A stretch of 64,000 nt of DNA from Ilex aquifolium (lineage: Eukaryota; Streptophyta; Magnoliopsida; Aquifoliales; Aquifoliaceae). The stretch is taken from assembly GCA_951799425.1 (NCBI GenBank), contig OX637405.1:27816635-27880634 (forward strand). Reading direction: 5' to 3'. A model generated the notes under the pieces. The model made no database searches. It saw nothing but the letters and a program-made list of their open reading frames with translations, and was not told where the DNA came from. Positions 33,901-45,860 of this stretch are shown here, piece by piece (position 1 is the stretch's first letter; each line of letters starts with the position of its first letter). The position numbers and the translations under genes are program-made.

Positions 33901-36522
33901 AGGCTTTGGTGGCCTGTCACTTGAAGATAGTGGTTTTGTACCACTTGATGAAATTTCTTCAAATTTAGGAGCCCATGTCCCCACATTGAAGGTAGGGCAC
34001 TCAATGGAGTTTTGTTCCAGAGAGTCAGATGAGTCAGATTTTGACAAAGTTGATTCACTAAGATCCTCACAGAATGAGTCATTCAGATGTGCTTGTATCA
34101 ATGACTCAATGGAATTTATTTCTCCTACCTCCTCGTACTCTCTTGGGTGTTTTGCAATGTCAAAGACGTTCATTTCGAGAGTCATATCCCCAAAAGTCAA
34201 TTTCATAATACCATTCCTGCAATTGATTAGTGCATTGGAGGTTGCTAGAAAAGGTCGACCAAGAATGACAGGAATTGGAGTTTCTGAATGAACTTCTGGA
34301 TGAGTATCTAGAACAATGAAGTCTACAGGGAAGACAAAATTATCCACTTGAACAAGTACATCTTCAACAATACCCCTAAGAATTTTTACAGATCTATCTG
34401 CCAATTGGAGTGTGGTGCAAGTGGGTTTCAGTTCACCTAAACCCAACTGCTGGTAGACAGAGAAAGGAAGCAAGTTGACACTAGCTCCAAGGTCTAACAA
34501 TGCTTGCTCAATTTTGAAATTTCCAATGACACATGACACAGTGGGACACCCTGGATCTTCGCACTTTGGAGGAATTTTGTGTTGAAGTAGGGCACTGGCT
34601 TGCTCTGTGAGGAAGGCTCTTTTTTGAACATTTTGGCTTCTTTTGACTGTGCACAAGTCTTTTAGAAACTTGGCATAAGCTGGAACCTGTTGGATTGCAT
34701 CCAGAAGTGGGATGTTGATTTTTACTTGCTTGAAAAGCTCGTAAATTTCAGACTGATTGTTTGCTTTCTGTATGCTCTTGAGTCTATGAGGGAAAGGAGC
34801 AGGAATAGAACACGAGGGTTCTTCCTCCCTTGATGGCTCTAGTTCTTGTTCAATAATGGGATCACAGTTATTTTTTGTTGCAAGTTCTGGCTCACTTAAT
34901 GGGTTGGCTGGAATTGAGTCTGGTTTTGGGTCTGGAATCAGCATGTTTCTGATGGACTTGTCAATCTTTTTTCCACTTCTCAATGTGGTGACAGTTTTGG
35001 CTTGGTCTTGTGGAGTTTCCATAGTTGATGGATTTCCCACCTGAAATTGGCCTTGTGGAAGCTTTGGTTGGGCAGGAAATTTTCCCTTCTCATGTGTGCT
35101 CATGGACTGGGTCAGCTTTTGAATGTGACCTTTGAGATCCTCAAAAGATTGTGTGGTCTGGGCCTTGAAATCAATAAAAGCCTGAGTAAAACTATTGTTA
35201 TAGCTCATTTGGGTTTGCATGAATTGATTCAATGTATCTTCAAGGTTCCTTTTGTGTGGTGGTTGATATGGAGGATATTGTGGAGGTCCTTGAGGTGGTT
35301 GTGGTGGCCCTTGTGGATGAGGATATTGTGGAGGTCCTTGAGGTGGTTGTGGTGGCCCTTGTGGCTGATTCATGGGGGTTGGTTGTGTGTTTCTCCAACT
35401 GAAATTTGGGTGGTTCCGCCACCCTGGATTGTATGTTTCAGAGTATGGGTTGGAGTAAGACTTGTTGAAATTGGAAATGGCATTTGTTTGTTCCAACAAA
35501 ACTTCTTTGAATGCCGGAATGGTCGGGCATTCCCCAGTAGGATGCCCTGTTAGTGCACAAATCCCACACACTTGTTCTGTGGGAGGGACAACATCAACTT
35601 GATGGACCTTTTTCATCTCTAAAGCTTCAAGCTTTCGAGACAAAGTGGACATTTTTGCTCTAAGATCATCATCTTCTCTCAAGACATACTTACCCCCTTG
35701 GAAAGTAGGTGGTTTGGCTGGTACAGTGGTAGGAGAGGCTGAGTCCCACATTTGAGAACTGTCAGATATGGTATCAAAAAAATTGAATGCCTCCTCCGGA
35801 CTTTTTCCCATGAACTCTCCTTGAGCCATCATTTCGACAAACTGTCGTAATCTAGAGGGTAAGGAGTCATAGAAAAATCCTACCAATGTCCAATTTTCAA
35901 AAGCATGATGTGGGCAAGATTGGAGTAGATCTTTGAATCTCTCCCAACTTTGATAAAAAGTTTCTCCTTCTTTGACTTCAAAATTCATGATTTGCCTTTT
36001 GAGTGTACTAGTGCGGTGCAAAGGAAAGAATTTTCTGAAAAATTCATTCTGTAGAGCCTGCCAATTAGGGATTGAAAGAGATTTTAAAGAATGTAACCAT
36101 TGTTTGGCTTTATCCCTCAAAGAGAAAGAAAACAATTTCATTTTTGTCAATTCAGAATTGTCTTGAAATGTTCCACACACTTCTTCGAAGTCTTTGATAT
36201 GCAGATACGGATTTTCTGCATCCGATCCATGAAACACGGGCAATAACTGCACTGTCCCCGGCTTTACAGTAAAGAGGGGAGCATTTTCAGGAAAAATAAA
36301 ACAAGAGGGGACACTATTCCTTGTGGGATGTAAGTAATCTCGCAATGTTCGAATGTTGGGTACTTCCCCCTCTCTCACATGATCTTCACCCTGCCTGTCA
36401 ATATTTGCCATATTGAAGTTACAAGAATCGGCTTCTGATTTGGGTGAAAGTGGTTCAAGTTGATTTACAGACCCAGAAGATTCAGCAGGCAAATTTTGAA
36501 AGAGGCGATTGGTGTCAGTCAT
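30922..36522 (-). CDS. Athila-2 gag-pol polyprotein, intact (1,866 aa)
   Basis: One uninterrupted frame. Gag occupies about residues 50-300, followed by a CX2CX4HX4C zinc knuckle ('[14 protein letters not shown]', about 317-331) and a proline/glutamine repeat region (about 365-425, '[14 protein letters not shown]'). The aspartic protease has '[12 protein letters not shown]' (about 675). Reverse transcriptase has '[11 protein letters not shown]' and the catalytic 'FMDDFSVYG' (about 1117). RNase H has '[13 protein letters not shown]' (about 1267) and '[11 protein letters not shown]'. Integrase has an HHCC finger (about 1475-1512), then D, D and E in 'WGIDFMG', 'ISDGGSHF' and 'ELANREI' (about 1547, 1605, 1642). 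The motifs fit the Athila branch. Every catalytic residue I checked is present, so the element may be functional. Confidence 0.95.
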   Translation of the reverse strand: MTDTNRLFQNLPAESSGSVNQLEPLSPKSEADSCNFNMANIDRQGEDHVREGEVPNIRTLRDYLHPTRNSVPSCFIFPENAPLFTVKPGTVQLLPVFHGSDAENPYLHIKDFEEVCGTFQDNSELTKMKLFSFSLRDKAKQWLHSLKSLSIPNWQALQNEFFRKFFPLHRTSTLKRQIMNFEVKEGETFYQSWERFKDLLQSCPHHAFENWTLVGFFYDSLPSRLRQFVEMMAQGEFMGKSPEEAFNFFDTISDSSQMWDSASPTTVPAKPPTFQGGKYVLREDDDLRAKMSTLSRKLEALEMKKVHQVDVVPPTEQVCGICALTGHPTGECPTIPAFKEVLLEQTNAISNFNKSYSNPYSETYNPGWRNHPNFSWRNTQPTPMNQPQGPPQPPQGPPQYPHPQGPPQPPQGPPQYPPYQPPHKRNLEDTLNQFMQTQMSYNNSFTQAFIDFKAQTTQSFEDLKGHIQKLTQSMSTHEKGKFPAQPKLPQGQFQVGNPSTMETPQDQAKTVTTLRSGKKIDKSIRNMLIPDPKPDSIPANPLSEPELATKNNCDPIIEQELEPSREEEPSCSIPAPFPHRLKSIQKANNQSEIYELFKQVKINIPLLDAIQQVPAYAKFLKDLCTVKRSQNVQKRAFLTEQASALLQHKIPPKCEDPGCPTVSCVIGNFKIEQALLDLGASVNLLPFSVYQQLGLGELKPTCTTLQLADRSVKILRGIVEDVLVQVDNFVFPVDFIVLDTHPEVHSETPIPVILGRPFLATSNALINCRNGIMKLTFGDMTLEMNVFDIAKHPREYEEVGEINSIESLIQAHLNDSFCEDLSESTLSKSDSSDSLEQNSIECPTFNVGTWAPKFEEISSSGTKPLSSSDRPPKPELKPLPSDLKYAFLGEDKSYPVVISSKITDLQEAQLIEVLKSHKSTIGWTIADLKGISPLICNHAIYLEEDSKPSRQMQRRLNPHMKEVVRLEVLKLLDAGIIFPISDSKWVSPTQVVPKKSGVTVVKNDANELVPTRVVTGWRMCIDYRKLNLVTRKDHFPLPFLDQVLERIAGHEFYCFLDGYSGYNQIEIALNDQEKTTFTCPFGTFAFKRMPFGLCNAPATFQRCMLSLFSDMVEKFLEIFMDDFSVYGDSFDLCLANLEKVLMRCKEANLVLNWEKCHFMVNQGIVLGHIVSSEGMKVDKAKIDLIRNLPAPRVVKDVRSFLGHAGFYRRFIKDFSTIAKPMCHLLSQDVIFDWNEACQKSFDKLKGMLISAPIMQPPDWTLPFELMCDASDYAVGAVLGQRKDKKPHVIYYASKTLNDAQMNYSTTEKELLAVVFALEKFRSYLVGSSVTVFTDHAALKFLLTKKDAKPRLLRWILLLQEFDLVIKDKKGVENVVADHLSRLTYEFHEDGLPINEKFPDEQLFRIDETPWYADIANFLATGTLPPFFTPMDKKKFLREVRNFFWEDPYVFKYCKDQIIRRCIPAQESRQVITFCHSEACGGHFSSRKTAAKILQCGFYWPTLFKDVHAFCVTCDRCQRLGNISKRNMMPLNPILVIEIFDCWGIDFMGPFPPSFGYLYILVAVDYVSKWVEAIPCRNNDHQTVIKFLKENILSRFGIPKSIISDGGSHFCNRPFWNLMKKYLIFHKIATPYHPQTSGQAELANREIKLILEKTVNPDRKDWSLRLTDALWAYRTAFKTILGMSPYRLVYGKPCHLPVELEHRAYWAIKAMNFDLDKAGLSRKLQINELEELRNEAYENAKIAKIRMKIFHDKNIVRKSFEPDQKVLLFNSRLRLFPGKLKSRWTGPYIVKKVFEHGAVEVENPSNGNIFTVNGQRLKPFVENFVQNVETIFFMDPESISGNHSGDYACRHKKGSGQSDTRHDGLPL

Positions 36523-36623
36523 AAAACAAAATTATTCACAATAAGGCAAAAATATAAACAAAAAGAGAGGTTTTTTTTTTTTTTTTTTTTCACTTTTTTC
36601 TAAAAAAAACACCTTTTATGATT

Positions 36624-36640
36624 CCCCGGCAACGGCGCCA
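36624..36640 (-). other. Primer-binding site of Athila-2 (tRNA-Asp)
   Basis: The plus strand reads CCCCGGCAACGGCGCCA, equal to the 3' end of plant tRNA-Asp(GTC) with CCA; the element's own strand is therefore complementary. It is six bases from the 5' LTR. Confidence 0.85.
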
Positions 36641-36646
36641 AAAACT

Positions 36647-38151
36647 TGACTTGATCCGAAATGTGTACACCCAAGTGCAGGCGGTCAAGCTGTAGTAATA
36701 ATCCGGTTTGAGTCCAGAGTCGAATCCTCAGGGAACTATGGTTGGTGTTCTTTGAAGTAAATAGTGAGAAAAACTTGTAACTGGAAATATTATGATTTTG
36801 AAGTTGTGGGAAGTTTTGGATAGAATGTAAGATTCTTTCCAATGGGTATTTTTCTAGACAAAATATAAGATGATTAAATGTAACAAACACTCTTTGGTTC
36901 GGGAATCAGAATATGTAGTTGATTATCCGGTGCATTATGTTTATGTTTTATAACTCAATTAACTCCCGTGTCAACGGCAAATTAATCGGAAGATAGGAAT
37001 GAAGTGCAATAATGGTGGACATTGAAAGTTTGTCATGAAGAGTTAGTTAGGGTACTTGCCTTGAATCAATGGATCTTTCCATGTAGGAGTCATCCATTTA
37101 TCATAGAAATATCCGTTGATTATACAAAGTACCTTTACTTTGCTAGGTGCATTCAATCACTCAAAAATCAAGTGGAGTATAGAACATTTAAGCATAAAGG
37201 TGATACACAAACATAATGTCCGGATTAATCTTTTACATATCTATCATCCCTTCCCAAAGAGTGAATGAGGACTACTCACCCTTCATAGCTATGGTAAAGC
37301 TAGAATGATGAATGGTACTCATCCCCAAAAGGTGTTACAAAGTAAAATGCTCAAGCAATGGAAGTAAAAGAAAACAATACTTAAATTAAAAGAAAGCAAT
37401 AATTACTTGGTGTTTAATTCACAACCAAGAGATAATAAAAACATAAAAGAAAACAACAACTTCTTGGTGTTTAATCCACAACCAAGATATAATAAAAACA
37501 TAAAAGAAAACAATAACAATCTTGGTGTTTAATCCACAACCAAGATCTAAAACATAAAAGAAAACACTTAGTAGAGGAGGCTCAGCCTTCCATTATATTT
37601 ATATAAGCAAGTAAATATAAAAGCTATAAAGAAATGACAATTATAAAAAAAGAACTCTTACCATAAGAACATAAGCATAAAATCTTCAATACATGAATTG
37701 AAATGGAAGCTACAAAAGATGAAAGAAATTTTGCTCTCTAAAAACTCTCCTCTAAAATCTCTCCCCTTACAATAACTCTCTTGGTTTTTCTCTCCGTTCC
37801 AGGCCCAGATCCCCCTTTGAAATGCAGAAGGAGCAGCTTATTTATAGGCGTAGGAAGGCTGGGCAAGTGGGCAAGTGGAGAATGAACGGTGGTGTTGCTG
37901 AATGCTGATTTTTCAAATGCTTTTATTACACTTTGTCATGCTTTTATTACACTTTGTCCTTCATTCTTTGCATTCTCCTGACATTGCTCCCTTGGTCTTG
38001 CGTTAATTCGGCATTTGTCCCTCAGATGTACTTCTTGGATGCCTTTGGACTTTCCTTCACTTTAGAACCTAAAATATCATCATTTAAACTCCATCAAAGT
38101 ATAATTAGTCCAAAAAGAGTGTAACAATATGCTACTTTTGAGTGCTAATCA
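36647..38151 (-). repeat. 5' LTR of Athila-2
   Basis: 1,505 bp, apparently identical to the 3' LTR. Promoter and transcription start should lie here. Confidence 0.95.
37838..37848 (-). promoter_or_regulatory. TATA-like element of the Athila-2 5' LTR
   Basis: The minus strand reads CCTATAAATAA inside the 5' LTR; the best TATA candidate there, start site not known. Confidence 0.55.
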
Positions 38152-38156
38152 CTAAG

Positions 38157-38307
38157 CTCAAAAGATGGTAATCTGAAATGACAAAATGAAACTAACCTGC
38201 AAACAAAAAACAAAGAAAACAACAGCAGACTAAAAGGAAAAAAAATAAAAATAAAATAAAAGAAATAAAACAAAACAAATAAAGAAAAACATACCTGCAT
38301 GGTGTGA
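38157..38307 (-). other. 3' non-coding region of Athila-1 (part next to pol)
   Basis: About 150 bp of A-rich DNA between the Athila-1 pol stop and the Athila-2 insertion point. No gene. Confidence 0.7.
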
Positions 38308-41300
38308 TCAAGGTTGATAGACCGGATCCTCAAGTGGAATGTCTTCCACGATTGGAACTTGTCTATCAATTAATACTTTAAGGCGCTGACCATTTACTTT
38401 AAAGATCCGACCATCCTTAAGATCCTGTATTTCCACCGCCCCATGTGCAAAAATATTTTTCACTACAAAAGGCCCAGTCCACCTAGACCTAAGTTTTCCA
38501 GGGTGCTTATGGAGTCTAGAATCATACAAGAACACTCGATCATTAGGCTTAAACGTTTTTCTCAAAATATTTTTATCATGAAATGCTTTCATTTTAGCCT
38601 TATAGATTTTAGAGTTCTCATAAGCATCATTTCTCAACTCCTCTAACTCGGTCAACTGAAATTTTCTAAGCTTACCTGCTTCTCCCATGTCAAAGTTGAA
38701 TTGTTTGATGGCCCAATAGGCTCGATGCTCAAGCTCTACAGGTAAGTGACAAGGCTTTCCAAAAACAAGCCTATAAGGTGACATGCCTAAAGGAGTTTTG
38801 AAAGCTGTACGGTAGGCCCAAAGCGCATCAACTAGTCTCAAAGACCAATCCTTGCGATCTGCGTTAACCGTTTTTTCTAAAATTTGCTTAATTTCCCTGT
38901 TTGCAAGTTCTACCTGTCCACTTGTCTGAGGGTGGTAGGCAGTAGAGATCTTATGTACCACCCCATATTTTTTCATCAAAGCTTCAAAAGAACGGTTGCA
39001 AAAATGCGTACCCCGGTCACTAATGATAGCTCGTGGTATACCAAATCGAGATAATACATTTTCTTTGAGAAATTTAATTACCGTCTTATTATCATTACAC
39101 CTGCAAGCTGCTGCCTCTACCCATTTTGACACATAATCTACTGCCACAATAATATATTGATATCCAAAAGAAGGAGGAAATGGTCCCATAAAATCAATAC
39201 CCCAACAATCAAAAATTTCAATCACTAAAATTGGGTTTAAGGGCATCATGTGACGACGGGACATGGCTCCTAACTTTTGACACTTTTCACATGAGCGACA
39301 ATAGATATTTGCATCCTTAAACAAGGTGGGCCAATAAAATCCACACTGCAGAATTTTTGCAGCGGTTTTCTTCATAGAAAAATGGCCTCCACAAGCTTGA
39401 GAATGACAAAATTCCAAGACGCTGGCAATCTCCTCATCAGGGATGCAACGCCTTAAAATTTGGTCAGGACAGTATTTGAAAAGAAAAGGGTCATCCCAAT
39501 AGAAATTACGTACCTCAGTCATGAACTTCCTCTTGTCCTGAGCGCTCCAATCCACTGGTAACTCACCTGCAACCAAATAATTCACAATATGAGCAAACCA
39601 TGGTAGAGAAGTAATAGAAAGTAAATGCTCATCGGGAAAATCATCCCTGATTGGCAGGTGGTCAGAGGTATCCTCAAATGTGAGCCTCGAGAGATGGTCA
39701 GCCACTACGTTCTCCACTCCTTTCTTGTCTTTGATGGTAATATCAAATTCCTGCAAAAGTAAAATCCACCGTATTAATCGTGCCTTAGCATCCTTCTTTG
39801 TAAGAAGGTACTTAAGGGCTGCATGATCTGTGAAAACAATAATAGGAGAACCAATCAAATAAGCACGAAACTTATCCAAAGCAAACACTACAGCTAGTAA
39901 CTCTTTTTCCGTGGTGGAGTAATTCATCTGAGCACTATTTAGAGTTCTACTAGCATAATAAATGACAAAAGGCTTCCCCTCTCTTCGCTGTCCAAGAACA
40001 GCACCTACAGCAAAATCACTAGCATCACACATGATCTCAAAAGGTAAAGTCCAGTCAGGTGGCTGCATTATGGGTGCTGAGGTAAGCTTGCCAATTAGCA
40101 TTTTAAATGCCTCTTGACAAGCTTGTGTCCACTCAAATGGGGCATCTTTAGCTAGGAGGTCACATAATGGTCTAGAGATGGTGGAAAAATTTTGTATAAA
40201 CCTCCTATAAAAACCCGCATGACCAAGAAAGGATCTCACATCCTTTACTGTCCTAGGTGTAGGCAACTTAGAGATTAATTCAATCTTAGATTGATCAACC
40301 TCTATCCCCCTAGAAGAAATAATATGCCCTAAGACAATACCTGAAGGTACCATAAAGTGGCATTTCTCCCAATTCAGAACCAATTTCTTTTCCTCACAAC
40401 GAGTCAACACTCTCTCTAAATTCAATAAGCATGCATCAAAAGAAGATCCAAAAACAGTTAAGTCATCCATAAAAACTTCCATGCAATTTTCAACTATGTC
40501 ACTAAAAATACTCATCATGCAACGTTGAAAAGTAGCAGGTGCATTACACAATCCAAATGGCATTCTACGAAAAGCATAAGTACCAAAAGGACAAGTAAAA
40601 GTGGTTTTTTCCTGATCTTCTAATGCAATTTCAATTTGATAATAACCAGAATAACCATCCAAGAAACAATAAAAAGGATGACCAGCCACACGCTCAAGAA
40701 TTTGATCAATAAAAGGGAGAGGAAAATGGTCTTTCCGGGTGGCAGCATTCAATTTTCTGTAATCAATGCACATCCGCCACCCAGTCACAAGTTTTGTAGG
40801 GACTAACTCTCCTAGGTCATTTTTTACCACAGTAACACCTGACTTTTTAGGAACAACCTGTGTAGGACTTACCCATTTACTATCAGCAATAGGATATATG
40901 ATTCCTGCATCTAATAGTTTCAAAACTTCATTTTTTACCACTTCTTTCATAGTGGGATTAAGTCTACGCTGGGGGTCTCTACGAGGGCTAGTTCCTTCCT
41001 CCAAATTAATTTTATGAGAACAGACCAGGGGACTAACACCTTTTATATCAGCAATGTTCCAACCTAAGGCTGACTTATGCTCACTCAGGGTCTGAATTAA
41101 TTTCTCATCTTGAGACTCAGACAATTCAGATGAGATAATAACAGGAAAAGTATCACCTGGACCAAGGAAAACATGCTTTAAGCCCTTAGGCAAAGGCTTC
41201 AATTCAACTTTGGGTGCTTCCACACTTGAAGGAATTTGTTTTTCACCTTTCTCAGGTAACTCCTCAAATTTCGGTTGCCATGCCCGAGTGCCATAGTCCT

Positions 41301-43680
41301 GAGTCCTATCAAAAATAGCACAAATATCAACTACATCAGATGGATCACTGATAGAATCAAACTCAGAATGAACAAGAAAATATTCAAGGGGATCAAAATC
41401 ATGAGCTATAGAAACTCCCTTATCCATGAGTGAGTCAATCATGTATGTCTGGTGGCTCTCGTCATCATCTTCTGGCTGTTTTGCAATATGAAAGATATTC
41501 ACCTCGAGAGTCATGTTTCCAAAAGACAGCTTCATGAGCCCGTTCCTGCAATTAATAAGAGCATTAGCAGTGGCAAGGAAAGGCCTACCTAAAATCAAAG
41601 GAATTTTAGAAGTAGTATCAACAACAGAACTAGTGTCAAGGATTAGAAAATCAACAGGATAATAAAATTTATCAATTTGAATTAGAACATCATCTACCAC
41701 ACCCCGAGGTACTTTGACTGAACGGTCAGCCAATTGCAATACCACAGTGGTTGGTTTGATTTCACCCAATCCCAACTGCAAATAAATAGAATATGGCATT
41801 AGATTGACACTAGCTCCTAAATCTAGCAAAGCTTGCCCAAACTCATTATTTCCAATGCTGCATGCAATGGTTGGGCAACCAGGATCCTTGTACTTGGGAG
41901 GAATCCGCTGCTCAATTAGAGCACTAACTTGCTCTGTCAGGAATGCTGTCTTCTTCACATGGTGCTTCCTCTTGACTGTACACAAATCCTTGAGAACCTT
42001 TGCATAAGTAGGTACTTGTTTAATCACATGCAAAAGAGGAAGATTGATTTTTACCTGCCTTAGATTCTCTAGGATTTCATTGTTAGCATCCAGAGTTCTC
42101 TTGCTTGATTTTAAAGCTTGAGGGAATGGTACCTTAGCAAGACTCTTTGTCACCTCAGGTTCCTTGGGCAGCTCGGCATCAATATTATCTTGATCATCTG
42201 ATTTGTCCGTTGTTGGAGTGTGTAATGACTCACCACTTCGTGTCACAATGGCATTCACATCCTTCAAATTCTCTTGTGCCATGTGTTGACCATGGGGTGC
42301 AGACTGAGCTTGAGAAGGGAACTTACCTCGCTCATTCACACTCAAGGAGCTCATCAATTTGGACATTTGGCTTTTTATCTCCTTGTTTTCTTCAACAACC
42401 TGCACAATTAAAGATTCAAACTTTTGGTTAGTCTTACCCTGTGTTTCAATAAAAGCATGCAAAGTGTCTTCTAAAGGACTCCTAGACGATGTAGGTGCAT
42501 GATAAGGTGCAGTGTATGATCTAGGGGGTTGTGCAGGTGGCTGATTTTCAGACTTCCAGCTAAAATTGGGGTGATTGCGCCACCCTGGATTATAGGTATC
42601 AGAGTAAGGTGTAAAAGGCTTCTTGTACATACCTAAGGCATTACATTGTTCCTCATACATCCCTCTCATCTCAGCAAGTGTGAGACATTCTTGGGCGAGG
42701 TGATCTACCCCACCACACACAAAACATGGTCCAAAAGACTCTGCATGATTAGCCACATGTGTTGGTTTTAAGTCCTTAGTCTTTAACACATCTAACTCCC
42801 TAGTGAGCATCTCAACCTTAGCCTTTAGGCTATCATCTTCCCTGAGATGGTAAATTCCACCACCAGTTGGGTTCCCTGCAGGTCGTGACCTATTTGTGCT
42901 TTCAGTAGCACTAGGTCCAGTCCAAGTGTGAGCTTTTTCAGCAAGCTCATTGAGGTATTCTATGGCCTCATCAGGATCTTTTTGTAAGAACTCACCATTA
43001 CACATCATCTCCACAAATTGGCGTTCTCTAGGTGTAAGTCCCTCATAAAAATAGCTCACTAAACGCCAATTCTCATACCCATGGTGAGGACACACACTCA
43101 ACAACTCCTTAAATCTCTCCCAAGACTGATACAAAGTCTCACTGTCCTTTTGTGCAAAGGTGGAGATTTGCCTTTTCAAAGCATTGGTCTTATGTTGGGG
43201 GAAATATTTATTAAAGAAGACCTGAGTCATCTCACTCCACGTCCCAATAGATCGTGGTCTCAGCGAGTATAACCAACTCTTAGCTCTATCCTTTAAAGAG
43301 AAAGGAAAGAACTTAAGTCTCACAACATCATCAAGTGCAATTTGATTATGAAAAGTCGCAACTACTTCCTCAAACTCTCTAATGTGCACATATGGATTTT
43401 CATTTTCCAAGCCATGAAAATTAGGGAGTAACTGTATCATCCCTGTTTTAAAATCTAGTTGGCGAGTATTAGCTGGAAACATGATGCATGATGGTGTGGC
43501 TGTGCGTGTAGGGTGCAAGTAATCATGAAGAGTTCTAATGGGTTGATCTTCGTGTTCACCCATTTCTTCGGGACTCAATGGATTGTCAAATAAAGGATTT
43601 AAAAAATCTGAGTCTAACTCTACCACAGGCCTACTAGCAAATCTACCCAAGGTGTCTCTATATCTGTGCATGCAAGACAA
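38308..43680 (-). CDS. Athila-1 gag-pol polyprotein, intact (1,790 aa)
   Basis: Uninterrupted frame with the same order as Athila-2: gag (about 60-300), zinc knuckle '[14 protein letters not shown]' (about 317-331), protease '[12 protein letters not shown]' (about 620), reverse transcriptase '[11 protein letters not shown]' and 'FMDDLTVFG' (about 1066), RNase H '[13 protein letters not shown]' (about 1220), integrase HHCC (about 1428-1467) and D, D, E in 'WGIDFMG', 'ISDRGTHF', 'ELANREI'. The pol half is very similar to Athila-2 and the gag half much less, so they are different families of one branch. It lacks the proline/glutamine repeat of Athila-2. Confidence 0.95.
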   Translation of the reverse strand: MSCMHRYRDTLGRFASRPVVELDSDFLNPLFDNPLSPEEMGEHEDQPIRTLHDYLHPTRTATPSCIMFPANTRQLDFKTGMIQLLPNFHGLENENPYVHIREFEEVVATFHNQIALDDVVRLKFFPFSLKDRAKSWLYSLRPRSIGTWSEMTQVFFNKYFPQHKTNALKRQISTFAQKDSETLYQSWERFKELLSVCPHHGYENWRLVSYFYEGLTPRERQFVEMMCNGEFLQKDPDEAIEYLNELAEKAHTWTGPSATESTNRSRPAGNPTGGGIYHLREDDSLKAKVEMLTRELDVLKTKDLKPTHVANHAESFGPCFVCGGVDHLAQECLTLAEMRGMYEEQCNALGMYKKPFTPYSDTYNPGWRNHPNFSWKSENQPPAQPPRSYTAPYHAPTSSRSPLEDTLHAFIETQGKTNQKFESLIVQVVEENKEIKSQMSKLMSSLSVNERGKFPSQAQSAPHGQHMAQENLKDVNAIVTRSGESLHTPTTDKSDDQDNIDAELPKEPEVTKSLAKVPFPQALKSSKRTLDANNEILENLRQVKINLPLLHVIKQVPTYAKVLKDLCTVKRKHHVKKTAFLTEQVSALIEQRIPPKYKDPGCPTIACSIGNNEFGQALLDLGASVNLMPYSIYLQLGLGEIKPTTVVLQLADRSVKVPRGVVDDVLIQIDKFYYPVDFLILDTSSVVDTTSKIPLILGRPFLATANALINCRNGLMKLSFGNMTLEVNIFHIAKQPEDDDESHQTYMIDSLMDKGVSIAHDFDPLEYFLVHSEFDSISDPSDVVDICAIFDRTQDYGTRAWQPKFEELPEKGEKQIPSSVEAPKVELKPLPKGLKHVFLGPGDTFPVIISSELSESQDEKLIQTLSEHKSALGWNIADIKGVSPLVCSHKINLEEGTSPRRDPQRRLNPTMKEVVKNEVLKLLDAGIIYPIADSKWVSPTQVVPKKSGVTVVKNDLGELVPTKLVTGWRMCIDYRKLNAATRKDHFPLPFIDQILERVAGHPFYCFLDGYSGYYQIEIALEDQEKTTFTCPFGTYAFRRMPFGLCNAPATFQRCMMSIFSDIVENCMEVFMDDLTVFGSSFDACLLNLERVLTRCEEKKLVLNWEKCHFMVPSGIVLGHIISSRGIEVDQSKIELISKLPTPRTVKDVRSFLGHAGFYRRFIQNFSTISRPLCDLLAKDAPFEWTQACQEAFKMLIGKLTSAPIMQPPDWTLPFEIMCDASDFAVGAVLGQRREGKPFVIYYASRTLNSAQMNYSTTEKELLAVVFALDKFRAYLIGSPIIVFTDHAALKYLLTKKDAKARLIRWILLLQEFDITIKDKKGVENVVADHLSRLTFEDTSDHLPIRDDFPDEHLLSITSLPWFAHIVNYLVAGELPVDWSAQDKRKFMTEVRNFYWDDPFLFKYCPDQILRRCIPDEEIASVLEFCHSQACGGHFSMKKTAAKILQCGFYWPTLFKDANIYCRSCEKCQKLGAMSRRHMMPLNPILVIEIFDCWGIDFMGPFPPSFGYQYIIVAVDYVSKWVEAAACRCNDNKTVIKFLKENVLSRFGIPRAIISDRGTHFCNRSFEALMKKYGVVHKISTAYHPQTSGQVELANREIKQILEKTVNADRKDWSLRLVDALWAYRTAFKTPLGMSPYRLVFGKPCHLPVELEHRAYWAIKQFNFDMGEAGKLRKFQLTELEELRNDAYENSKIYKAKMKAFHDKNILRKTFKPNDRVFLYDSRLHKHPGKLRSRWTGPFVVKNIFAHGAVEIQDLKDGRIFKVNGQRLKVLIDRQVPIVEDIPLEDPVYQP

Positions 43681-43829
43681 TGAAATACTAAAAGAATAAA
43701 AATACTATAAAAAAGAAAGAAGATAAATAATAATAATAATAACAATGCAGCAAGCTAAAAGAAGGAACGAAGTTACCGCTTTTGCAGACTGTTGAAAAGA
43801 AAATCTATCTAACAATTCTTCTACCGTCT

Positions 43830-43846
43830 CCCCGGCAACGGCGCCA
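43830..43846 (-). other. Primer-binding site of Athila-1 (tRNA-Asp)
   Basis: Same 17 bases as in Athila-2, CCCCGGCAACGGCGCCA on the plus strand, five bases from the LTR. Confidence 0.85.
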
Positions 43847-43851
43847 AAATT

Positions 43852-45237
43852 TGATTACGCCCAAAGAATAACACGGTAATTGTAGCACAGCTTTGGGGTG
43901 TCGATTCCACAGAGAGACAAATTAAAAGAATAATAGACAGCAACAAAGAAACTAAAGAAAAATATTAAATGATTACTGGAGAATAAAGATTAATTTTAAA
44001 TTCAAATTAAAGTGAAACAAAGTAACTAACGTAAAAAGTACTCAAATTTGACAAACAGTAAAGCGACGGGAATCCCTTGCACAAATCTGGTATTTTAATT
44101 ATTCTTAATTTATTGAATAACTCAATTAGGAATTCAATTCCCAAAATTCCCAACCGGAAGGTATAGATTTATAAACCAAGATCAAACCACATGTAACCCT
44201 TTTGAAAAATCATTCCCCACTTTGAAAACATGTAAATTATTATCACTATTGAGAAAATCCAACGACGACAATATACTCAAGAAGCAATATTGCAGCAAAG
44301 AATTAAATCAATATAGATAAATAATTGATCCAAACATAATCAAGAACTAATCCATTCAATAGAAAAAGCATGACTGAATCCATAAATAGAATAAATTCTA
44401 TGACTATTCGGAGAAGAAAATACCAACAATAAATTGAGAATGGTAAAACAAAAGAGTCTTTCTAATTAGAAATCAAATACATAAATTAAAAATAAATAAA
44501 ATACCATCTACTGTGCAAGATCATCCATCGCCTTACTTGAGAATTTAGTTACCCATAAATATAATGGACAACAAAAATCTCCCAAAGAAATAAAACAAAC
44601 CGGTGGTCATCGGCCTGATTCTCGCGTACTGCTTCGTCGTCCGCCCTCTGCCTAGAACAGCGCCTCCTCCCACCTTTTTGTTTTTTTCTCCAGCCGCCAG
44701 CCACAATGAATATAAGAATCAAAAAGCCAACCCTTTATATAGGAAAAGGTCAAAGCCAAAGTCCAGCCGCCACATGCAAGGAAAAGGAAAAGGGTTTTTT
44801 ATTAAAAGTCTAACTCCTTGGTTTGAAAATAACATCTTCCTCCCTTCTCTTTTTCAGCTTTTCTATTTCAATCCCTTTTGATTTCAGCTTTTCTTCTTCA
44901 GCCCCTAAAGTTCAAACCCACTTGTATTTGGAAAAGCTAAAGCCCAAATCTGTTGAGTGATGGGTCCAATTGACAACTGCATCAATTTCAGCTCTTTTTA
45001 CTCCATGGGCTGCGATCAAAATAAAAACAAATATAAAAGCCCAATTGTAAATTATCTCTCACCAACCAATAATGCAATATTTAAGATGTAAAATATTATA
45101 AAATCATGCTCAAATATATTTCAATGTGAATAGATATTAAATTCAATAATATAAATTATATCTAATTATTTCTATTCACATTTTAGCATTTTAATCCAAT
45201 AATAGGGTATTTAGAATGCACTTTCGCGCACTCATCA
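43852..45237 (-). repeat. 5' LTR of Athila-1
   Basis: 1,386 bp. Three substitutions against the 3' LTR by eye. Confidence 0.93.
44733..44743 (-). promoter_or_regulatory. TATA-like element of the Athila-1 5' LTR
   Basis: The minus strand reads CCTATATAAAG; the best TATA candidate of this LTR. Confidence 0.55.
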
Positions 45238-45746
45238 ATATCAAATTCATAATTTTAATAAATCCAAGCAATATCATTCAAAGTATTAAAAATAGGTTCA
45301 GATTGAGAGTTACCGAAAAATATTTTTTATTGTCAACTCAATAACTACAACTCAAGGCCTTCAAGGCATCTCCAATTACTAATCCAAACTATAAAAAATC
45401 AAAAAAATAATTAGAGCAAAATTCACAAAAAATCAAATTAGGAAAAAATGCATAAAAATTCAAATAAGGGAAAAATGCACAAAAATATAAATTAGGGTTA
45501 AAAATTAAAATGCACAAAAAATCAAAAAATTACCAAGCCTAATTAATTCAGAATTTTAAAAATAAAATACTAATTTATTTTGTGTATGTGTTGTGTGCAG
45601 TGTGCATGTGTCGATCAAGAGAGAGAGAGAGAGAGAGAATTTACTTGTGGCAGTGGGCCTATTGTTGGTGGTGGCCCTAGTGGGTGCAAGCAACGACAAA
45701 AAGACTCAAGGAAGATGGTTGTTTTACTCTTATGTCTTTTGGCTGG

Positions 45747-45789
<43 letters not shown>

Positions 45790-45858
45790 TGAAAGATATG
45801 ATAGGTTTGGGTGGTGTGTTGTGCCTCTTGTAGCTAGTGGTGGGCCAAAGGTTTTATT
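45238..45858. other. Right arm of hAT-2, inner part
   Basis: A/T-rich 'aaaaatcaaattagggaaaa' repeats (45400-45535) are followed by two GA microsatellites (45619-45638 and 45750-45786). This is 5' flanking DNA of the transposase relic. No gene. Confidence 0.55.
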
Positions 45859-45860
45859 TT

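Larger units (their letters stand above)
24224..38151 (-). mobile_element. Athila-like Ty3/gypsy retrotransposon (Athila-2), 13.9 kb, intact
   Basis: Two LTRs of 1,505 bp (24224-25728, 36647-38151), TG...CA, appear identical. The perfect 5-bp duplication is CTAAG (24219-24223, 38152-38156). On the minus strand: 5' LTR, tRNA-Asp PBS, a 1,866-codon gag-pol, then two cassettes of small genes, a repeat-bearing 3' region, PPT and 3' LTR. It inserted into the 3' non-coding region of Athila-1. The extra length over Athila-1 is mostly the doubled cassette. This is the youngest insertion in the nest. Confidence 0.95.
21273..45237 (-). mobile_element. Athila-like Ty3/gypsy retrotransposon (Athila-1), about 10.0 kb plus nested insert
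   Basis: Two 1,386-bp LTRs that begin TG and end CA (21273-22658 and 43852-45237) are flanked by a perfect 5-bp duplication ATATC (21268-21272, 45238-45242). A primer-binding site and polypurine tract lie just inside. The order on the minus strand is 5' LTR, PBS, gag-pol, 3' non-coding region, PPT, 3' LTR. I count three substitutions between the LTRs. Its 3' non-coding region is split by Athila-2. No env-like or other extra gene is seen in its own DNA. Confidence 0.93.

Noticed and set aside
36624..36640. tRNA-Asp 3' end sequence as a tRNA gene
   Set aside because: Only 17 bases, right beside an LTR; it is a primer-binding site, as is the one at 43830.
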